DNA of 16,617 bases from positions 9,885 through 26,501 of the forward strand of contig NW_014013143.1 in NCBI RefSeq assembly GCF_000611645.1. Reading direction: 5' to 3'. Source of the DNA: Monoraphidium neglectum. Lineage: Eukaryota; Chlorophyta; Chlorophyceae; Sphaeropleales; Selenastraceae. The translations under genes and the position numbers were made by a program. Under the pieces are notes generated by a model. That model ran no database searches and was not told the DNA's origin. It worked only from the letters and a program-made list of their open reading frames with translations. This document shows positions 10,710-16,617 of this stretch, one piece after another. How positions within the stretch are numbered: the stretch's first letter is position 1; each line of letters starts with the position of its first letter.

Positions 10710-11687
10710 TCACGGCCCGCCTGGCCTTGACGCTGGACCCCTGCCGCCCTGCGGGCCCGCACCAGGCGCGCCGGCCGAGGTGGCCGGCCCCTTGCCGGGA
10801 TGGCCCGGCGATGGGGAGTGTGTGATGTTGGCGCCTCGGGTCATGTTTGCGGGCCCACGGCCGGCCATGCCCATGCCTGGGCCCATGCCCACGCCTGGTC
10901 CTTTGCCCCGGTGGCCTGGCATGGGGGACCCAGTGATGTTGGCGCCCCGTGTCATGTTGGCAATCCTCTGGCCCGCCATGAGGCCCATGCCCCGGGGGCT
11001 GGGGGAGGGGGCAGGGCTTGAAGATGGTGCTTGCAGCAGCAGCCGGCCTGCGGGTGGTGCATGAGAGCGTTATGAGAGGGAGGGCAGCTACAGGCGGGAT
11101 GGTGCGGAGGCAGCAACGAACTAATAAATTGAGGGGGGCGGAAGAAGCAGGCTCCCGGGTTTTGAGGTTGTCGAGCAAGGCATGGTTGCGTTCGAATAAA
11201 TTTGTTGGCAGCAGGGCCCGCAGCAGCACAACGCCACTCACCAAGTGCTGCCTGCAGGCTGTTTCACAGGCACACATACAGTGCAGCGATGAGGCTGCGC
11301 TCTAGCCTACATACAGCAGGGCGCCAGAGAGAGAGAGACGGCTCACCACGGGGGCCAACGGTCTCGTTTGTCCCGGATGTCTCATTTTCAGTCGGCGGCG
11401 GGGACGGCGGGGGCTCTTGCAGCAGGTGCCGCTCGCCAACTTTGAGGGTGGGGTGTTCCAGTGAGTGGTGGGGTGCTCATCAAGGGAGATCAGCACACCT
11501 CAAAAACAACTGCTGTGCGACGTGACGACACAGCAGAGGCGCCCGGCACGACGGGTGCTCAAATCAATCGAGTAATAGCAAGAGAGAGGTGGAATTGAAA
11601 CGATTCAGAACACTTCTACATACCGGCGTGGCCCTGAAGCACAAAGAAAGCGAGCAGGAGAAGGCCCCCCGCAAGAGCCCGCGACAT
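10710..11687 (-). CDS. Putative secreted Pro-rich, N-glycosylated protein (3 exons, 176 residues)
   Basis: Exons on the minus strand: 11687-11624, 11475-11347 and 11047-10710 (531 nt including TGA, phase 1 at both introns). Exon 1 encodes a textbook signal peptide (residues 1-21: MSRA, then Leu/Ala/Phe-rich, ending QGHA) and stops at a GTATGT donor. Exon 2 carries ERHLLQEPPPSPPP and ENETSGTNETVG, with a GTGAGC donor. Exon 3 opens with RLLLQAPSSSPAPSPSP and contains two copies of a 37-residue unit with NMTRGANIT. That gives six N-x-T sequons plus S/A-P stretches suited to hydroxyproline O-glycosylation, so the predicted place is the secretory path and then wall or matrix. The exon 2 acceptor is uncertain: the GAG before 11475 or the AAG before 11439 both keep the frame. 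A TATA-like element lies 72 bp upstream. I know no named family for it. The function is inferred from composition only. Confidence 0.6.
10737..10958 (-). repeat. Two tandem 111-bp (37-codon) units
   Basis: Copies are 10958-10848 and 10847-10737. The first 21 codons of each align as NMTRGANIT-x-SP-x-PGH-x-GKGP. Of these, 9 codons are identical, 9 differ only silently at the third base and 3 change residue. The rest of each unit has diverged into Gly/Pro/Met-rich and Gly/Ala/Pro-rich sequence. Confidence 0.85.
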
Positions 11688-12171
11688 CACGACCGAACCA
11701 GTTCTCGGAGACGTGTGAAAAGAAAAGGTAATTATAAAAGAAAGTGTACATGAAAACATTATATAACCACGGTGCCATTCGTGCTGGAGCCAGTTCTTCC
11801 AAGAGCACAGCGCCGTGCGCCAGCTGGAACCTCGGGGCGTCCTGGTTTTGGGCCGTCGCGAACAGATACAACTGCAAGCCGCATGAGAACTCAACTTTGT
11901 TGGCCCCTCTGCGACTGCCCAACAGCTGTGCGGTCCCAACAAGCGTGTGGCCGGACTCAATGCAATCGGGACGCAGCGGCAGTGTTGATTGACCAGACCT
12001 GAGGTTGGTCAAACGCCTCTGCTCAGGGAAGAATGTTTCCAGTGTGTACACGTTGTAAGCCCACAGATCTGAAGCACGTTTGAATCGTTCAAAATCCCTC
12101 CATGTAACCTCTAACCTGCTACGGTAATCCTTCTGTTCACACGAATAAGGGATGGTTGTAGAAGGAGGCAA
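11688..12171 (-). other. Long unassigned minus-strand open frame
   Basis: A frame without stops runs about 188 codons from 12171 down to 11605, overlapping the promoter and exon 1 of the secreted-protein gene in another frame. The predicted residues look protein-like (WRDFERFKRASDLWAYN, LETFFPEQRRL). However, there is no ATG near its start and third bases are unbiased, unlike all other genes here. It could be a relic, a foreign fragment or chance. Confidence 0.15.
11759..11766 (-). promoter_or_regulatory. TATA-like element for the secreted-protein gene
   Basis: TTATATAA lies 72 bp upstream of the ATG at 11687. A start site about 30 bp downstream would leave a 5' leader of roughly 40-45 nt. 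The element is palindromic, so strand is assigned from context. Confidence 0.4.
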
Positions 12172-12828
12172 ACAGGTTCAGCAGCACATCAGTGATCTAT
12201 GTTATAGCCTGCATGCAGTTGCTTTTTATGTGATGAATTTTTGAATGCCTCTGCCGCCTCTTGCAGCCATTTTCTTGCAGAGCAACAGCTGGGTGTCATC
12301 CATTGCACCGTCGCGGGCAGGGGGCGACACTATGTCACCCAGCACGCCAACAGGTGTGCTGGCCGGTGATGGCCCCGTACCCGCTTGATGTGCGCATGCC
12401 GAGGTTGATGCGTGGGTGTAGCATATATTACATTGCCCAGTACCCGGTCACGCAGCCGGGCCAGATCGTCGTCGCTCTGTGAGCGGACGGTATCAGTCCA
12501 TTTCGCACAAACTGGCCTCGACTGGGCTGAAGAATATATCAGGTGCGCCTGGCGCTGAGACCGCATTCGCAGCTGTCGCTGGTGCGGGCGTCACCGTCGG
12601 TGCATGTGCGCATGCGTGGTCGGCTGCAGCATGAGAGCACGGCTCAAGGCCCGCGACTATGATGCTGGACGAGGGACTAGCAGACAGGAGTCACTTTACA
12701 GCCCAGTCACCAGCTGTCCTCCAGTTATGTCTTGTCTGCAGTCCGCCTGCTGTCAAACCGCGCAGACCTGGCGTCGTCGACGCTGCGCCACTCACCCCAG
12801 GGCCCTAATCGTGCGCAGCGTCAGCGCC
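12172..12828. other. Intergenic stretch, nothing firmly recognised
   Basis: This is the sequence between the divergent secreted-protein and membrane-protein genes. A minus-strand frame (12566-12330) contains SDDDLARLRDRVLGN, bounded by an acceptor-like CTCACAG and a donor-like GTAATA, but I cannot connect it to another exon. Confidence 0.3.
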
Positions 12829-14370
12829 ATGCATCACATGGACATCCGCTCGGCTGAGTCAGATGCCCCAACTTCCCGCGGCGCGTGGGGCGCGGTCAAG
12901 CACTGGGCTGGTTGGCCGGGTGCGAAGGCGTGGGGTTGACTCCGCGGCGCCGCTGTCTGAGCGCAGCATTCCCCAGCGAGGCGCCACGCGGCCCGCAACG
13001 CAGCACCGCCACTGGTCGGCCGCTGGCGGCGGCGACCGCCTACGTGCACGCATCAAAGCCGCTCAATCCCCCAATCCCCTCACCGCCGTGCCGTTCTACG
13101 CCTCCCCGCCTACTGCTGCTCGCACGCAGGCAGGAAGGCGCGCGCCTACGCGGACCGCACCGCGTCCAAGATCAGCAACTACACGGAACCCTCCCTCGCC
13201 GCCCGCACCACCACCATGCTCACCACCTACGCGCTCGTCTCCGGCCTGCTGACGTCATCCACCTATCCCGCCTTCTACGCCGACCTCCCCGTCGCCGGCG
13301 AGGCCGCCGGCGGCGACGCGGGCGCGCCGCCGTCGGCGGGGGCGGACGCGTTTCGCTTCCTGAATGGCGCGTCCTTCGCGGTGTCCCTGGGCTGCATCCT
13401 GACCAGCACCGGCGCCATGATGATTCTGAACACTATCAGCCCCTCCTCGCGGCCGGTGAGGTTCAGGTCACCCGTGGTCTTCTACCTCTGGCTCGGCGTC
13501 ACCCTGTCGTCGTCGCTGCTGGTGCTCAGCATCCTGCTGTGCGTTGCCAACGTCGCTGTCGGCGCGTTTGTGTTCTTCTCCTCGCCCCACTTCCGAGCCG
13601 CCGCGGCCGCGTGCGGCGCGGCGGTGCTGCTCGGGCTCGGCTTCTCAATGGTGTACTGCCCGCTCATAACGTTTGAGGATCTAACGGTCGCGTCTGACGA
13701 CACGGTGACGTCGTGCGACCCGGACCTGCTGGCGCTCGTGGCGGCCCGACTGCTTTACCTGCTTCAAGACAAGCAGAACGAAGCCGTGGCTCGCATCTGC
13801 AAATATCAAGCCCCGCCGCCGCGATTTGCCGCGGCAATCGGCTGCCGAGACGGCCCAGAGCACGACACGGGGTCCCGGGCCGCCCCGGCCGGCACTGCCT
13901 CAACAGCGGCGGCGGATGCGGAGGCGGCGGCGGCGGCGGGGTCCCTGCCGCTGAACGACGTCCTTGGATTTGAGGATGTCAGGCGGCTGGCGGAGGGCTG
14001 CCGCTCCGACTTCCGGCAGCTGCAGCCTGTCGGGGTCATGCCCTGTGCGTTCTACACGCCCTGGGCGCTGGCGGCCCTGCTGGAGGGGGCCGGGCTGCTG
14101 TCCCCTGACCCCAGCTGGCGCGTCTGCGACTGCGCTGCGGCGTGCGCAGAGATACTGGCGAAGGCGGGCTTTGGCGGCAGCAATGGGGACGCGGGCGCGG
14201 GCGCGGGCGAGGACGTGGCTTGGTGGCGGGCGCGGAGGCCGGGTGCGCGAGGCAATGGGACGGGCGTGGGTCGCGCACAAGCCAGAGCGGGAGGGGCACC
14301 GATGCCGCTCAGCCTGTCAATGCGCTCGCTTGCTGTGCTCCGCTTGTTGTGTTTGCCACCTGCCACCTGA
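12829..14370 (+). CDS. Multi-pass membrane protein, unknown function
   Basis: Model: exon 1 12829-12919, GTGCGA donor, exon 2 13130-14370, phase 1, 443 residues. Exon 2 is well supported by strong GC3 bias and a continuous hydrophobic pattern. It has about four membrane segments, near residues 60-80, 105-130, 145-168 (the hydrophobic stretch continues to about 180) and 185-209. A Gly/Ala-rich loop follows the first, and the C-terminal region of about 230 residues is soluble and interrupted by Gly/Ala-rich linkers. The spacing of segments, with FLNGASFAVSLG opening the second, recalls the PGG membrane domain of plant ankyrin proteins. That is a weak resemblance from memory, and no ankyrin repeats are seen. 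Exon 1 (MHHMDIRSAE onward) was chosen because it is the nearest ATG frame with a matching donor; the true start may differ. The tail after 14242 is low in quality. A GTGCGC donor there and a CTACAG acceptor at 14388 could extend the gene, and no TGTAA occurs until 15581. Confidence 0.6.
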
Positions 14371-16187
14371 CCATTGGGTTGACTACAGGCATGCATGCGC
14401 AGCAATGCGTCACCATCCTCCTTAGCACTGTTGCCCCGCCATCTTTTCCCCGCATGCCGCAAACGCAGGCATGGCAGTTGGCCGCAGCTTGCCGTTGTCG
14501 CATGCAAGCCACAAGTAGCAGGGTGCAAGACAGCAGGCGACTCGCGACTTGCCAGATGACTTATCCAGTGGCTGCATGTTGTCACGCGTCGACACGACAG
14601 AATGGCCGAGGTTGGCAAGCAGGCTTGACTGAACCGTGATTCCTCCTCTGCGGGACGACCAAACACTGCACGTGGTGCGTCAGGGCATGCGTACACGGCT
14701 GCCGCCGCAGCGCACACCAAGCCTTCCTGCAGCGCGTATGCTGCACATGCCTGTCAATCAGTGCCGCGCTGCTTGATCGTTGTGGCCTGTCGCGGCCTGT
14801 GGCTCTTTTTGCGGCCGCCTGCATATACCCATGCGAAATATTCATCAAAATCCTTCATTCACCATGGCTTTATGTTCATATATGATCACATCAACGTGCT
14901 GCTTGCCACAATTGCGCAAGCCCCGCCCCACCCAATCACTTGCGGCCGCATAGAAACAAGCAGCACTGGCTTTGACCGTAGTTGATGCAGCGGCCTGCTG
15001 AAGCCAAGTGGGTGATTCATGCGCTGCCTGCAATTGACCTGTAGCTGCGTCCTTGAAGCCAATGAGTGACAGATCTTTACAGGCTCTTTGTTGGGGCGGT
15101 AGATGGTACAAATGCCCTAAGTGAAGGCTCACTGTTGGGCAGCGGCGTGCATGAGCCAGGCGCTCAGGGGAGCGGTCAAGTTGGCGCAAGTCTGAGTAGC
15201 GCAGCCCAGACAGGCGCCACTTGTATCGCTGAGCGCTGCATTCAGGCAGCAGCAACCCCAGCAAATGACTCCGCGCGGCACTATTTATTGATATTGAACG
15301 GGGGGGAATTTCAAGGCGAGGGTTCAGCCTGTTGTGCCAGCCAATGTTGGGGGAGGGGTTCCTGGATGGGTGAGCAATGCTGCTGGCTGTGCAAAGCGCT
15401 CAGCCAGACACTCGTTCGATTCTGCGGGCGTGGTGGTGAGTGGCGCCTGAGAGCCAAAGAGGCTCGGTGGTGAGCGGCGCCTAGGCATCCCAGGATGTTG
15501 TGAAGGCAGGGGGGCAGCCCATGATGACGACCACCTGCTAAGGCGGTCCTGCACCTGCAAAAATCGGTATGCTGCCTGGGTGTAAGAAAAAGTCTCAAAC
15601 TGGGTATCAAAGAGCAGGACGCGTTGACGCCCAGTTGAGCAACTCAAACTCTGAACGCTTGACTCATATATAAGTTGATTGGGCTGCCACACCAGCTCTG
15701 CGCGTTTGATTGGGGGTTGAAAACTCGCACAACTTCAGCCGGCAGCGACTGCGGCGCTGGCCGGGCAGCGGGCAGCCGAAGGAGGCAGCAACACCTGCAG
15801 ACGCGCACTGCCTAGACAGCTGTGGGCCTCGATAAGCAGTCACAACCGCCTCCATACAGTGCTTTTGAGTAAGGGAAGCCACGAGTCAAGTAGTCAATGA
15901 TTCGTGCAGGCAACGGGGTACTCCAGATAGAAGTGCCCCCCACTTTGTCATCAAGCCGTGCCAGGCAACGGGCCGGCAGGGGGAGGGGCCCTGCAAGCCG
16001 CCAAACGCGGCCACAGAGTAACGACCTGGGGCCTCGGCGCCGCCGCCGCAGGAAACCGCGCTCGCTGGCGCACCGGCCGGGCGGGTCGGGCTTTTCTCGT
16101 CTCGTCGCTGTCGGCAGGCTGCCGGCGCCAAAGGTGACGCGCGGACGCCTCGTCAGCGGCGTCACCGGGTGGGGGCGTCACTCGCCG
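14371..16187. other. Mostly featureless spacer between convergent genes
   Basis: About 1.8 kb of lower-GC sequence. It may hold 3' UTRs and possibly an extra 3' exon of the membrane-protein gene (after 14388). Candidate polyadenylation elements are far away: TGTAA at 15581 (+) and at 15081-15077 (minus). A short direct repeat occurs at 15432-15450 and 15466-15483. No gene, RNA or mobile element was recognised. Confidence 0.45.
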
Positions 16188-16200
16188 TCACTCGCCGTCG
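16181..16200. repeat. Tandem 10-bp repeat at a stop codon
   Basis: CTCGCCGTCA followed by a near-perfect second copy. Read on the minus strand, the TGA of the edge gene lies inside this unit. Ten is not a multiple of three, so copy-number change would move the frame after the stop. Confidence 0.8.
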
Positions 16201-16617
16201 CCGCGCAGGCGGTCCTCCAACATGGCGGTCAGGCGGAGGATGGTGGCGTCCTTGTGGAGCAGCTGGATGTGGAGGGAGTGGACCTGCAGTCGGAAGGCGG
16301 AGGGGCGGTGATGACTGGAAGGAAAAAGGCAAAGGGGCCGGAAAGGGCGTTGCGGCTGGTGGTGAAACCCTGAAGGGTGATTGGCAGGTGGCTCTGCGCT
16401 GGATAAAGGTGCGCTGCGCGCGCACGCACTCGCGAACATGAAAGGCTCGCAAACGGAGCTGTGGGGCAAGCGCCACGGATACAGGAGAGCGTGGGCGCCG
16501 CCGATCCGGATGGGAAGTCAGGGGAGCATGAGCGGGAGGGGAGGGTAATCCTGCGGTAATCCTCCCCGGGCGCACCTGGGAGCTGACGGCGCCCGCCAGC
16601 CCCGCGCCGCTCGCCCC
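16188..16617 (-). CDS. 3' end of an unknown gene with a C-terminal coiled coil (partial)
   Basis: Two exons on the minus strand: 16617-16576 (runs off the window) and 16283-16188, joined across a 292-nt intron with donor CCCAG|GTGCGC and acceptor CTGCAG|GTCC. The last exon encodes 31 residues, starting VHSLHIQLLHKDATILRL and ending DGE before TGA. Leucine, isoleucine and valine spacing fits an amphipathic or coiled-coil helix, and the junction SSQ|VHSL reads smoothly. The acceptor at TTCCAG (exon start 16313) is an alternative that would add residues in a different phase. Function cannot be told from so short a tail. Confidence 0.42.

Noticed and set aside
10780..11064. 94-codon + strand ORF with repeated VMLAPRVM
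   Set aside because: It mirrors the minus-strand repeat because third bases face third bases. It lacks a signal peptide, splice context or recognised domain. Not fully excluded without RNA data.
11188..11205. GTTCGAAT, resembling a tRNA T-loop
   Set aside because: No acceptor, D-arm or anticodon stem could be built around it.
10516..11277. 253-codon minus-strand open frame over the secreted-protein gene
   Set aside because: It is in a different frame from the repeat-preserving one. It is His/Arg/Pro-rich and has no signal peptide or motif, so it reads as a shadow.
14845..15264. 139-codon minus-strand open frame in the right spacer
   Set aside because: No motif and no codon bias. Could be UTR, but no support for coding.

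Overview
The window is nuclear DNA of a GC-rich green alga (Chlorophyta). Four things point there. Coding exons have strongly G/C third positions. The genes are split by many 165-361 nt introns, often with GTGCGT or GTGAGT donors. TGTAA, the usual chlorophyte polyadenylation signal, lies just downstream of two of the genes. (GT)n and (CA)n microsatellites sit inside introns. The species cannot be named from the sequence alone.

About half the window (214-8802, + strand) is the 3' part of one gene, an axonemal dynein heavy chain. I resolved 21 exons that join without a frame break into 1202 codons plus stop. They cover the end of the stalk, AAA5, AAA6 and the whole C-terminal domain. The 5' part of the gene lies to the left of the window, and bases 1-213 are the end of an intron. 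Two of the 20 complete introns need a GC donor instead of GT. The gene ends with a TGTAA signal at 8987-8991.

On the opposite strand, 11687 to 10710, I find a three-exon gene that no single open frame shows. A signal-peptide exon is followed by a proline-rich exon with two N-E-T sequons and a last exon with S/A-P stretches and a 37-residue repeat carrying N-M-T and N-I-T sequons. It predicts a 176-residue secreted, probably glycosylated wall or matrix protein, with a TATA element upstream and TGTAA downstream. This is the best candidate in the window for something undescribed. The dynein gene and this gene converge on a spacer of about 1.36 kb (8992-10346) in which I recognise nothing.

Further right, on the + strand at 12829-14370, is a gene for a membrane protein with about four hydrophobic segments. 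Its large second exon is well supported; the small first exon and the 3' end are less certain. At the right edge, on the minus strand (16617-16188), is the 3' end of another gene whose last residues look like a coiled coil. The stretches 11767-12828 and 14371-16187 are lower in GC and mostly without recognisable genes. The first holds an odd long minus-strand open frame with unbiased codons. No tRNA, rRNA, transposase, reverse transcriptase or CRISPR array was seen. The genes show no sign of acting together beyond sharing a locus; the dynein belongs to flagellar motility and the small secreted protein probably to the extracellular matrix.
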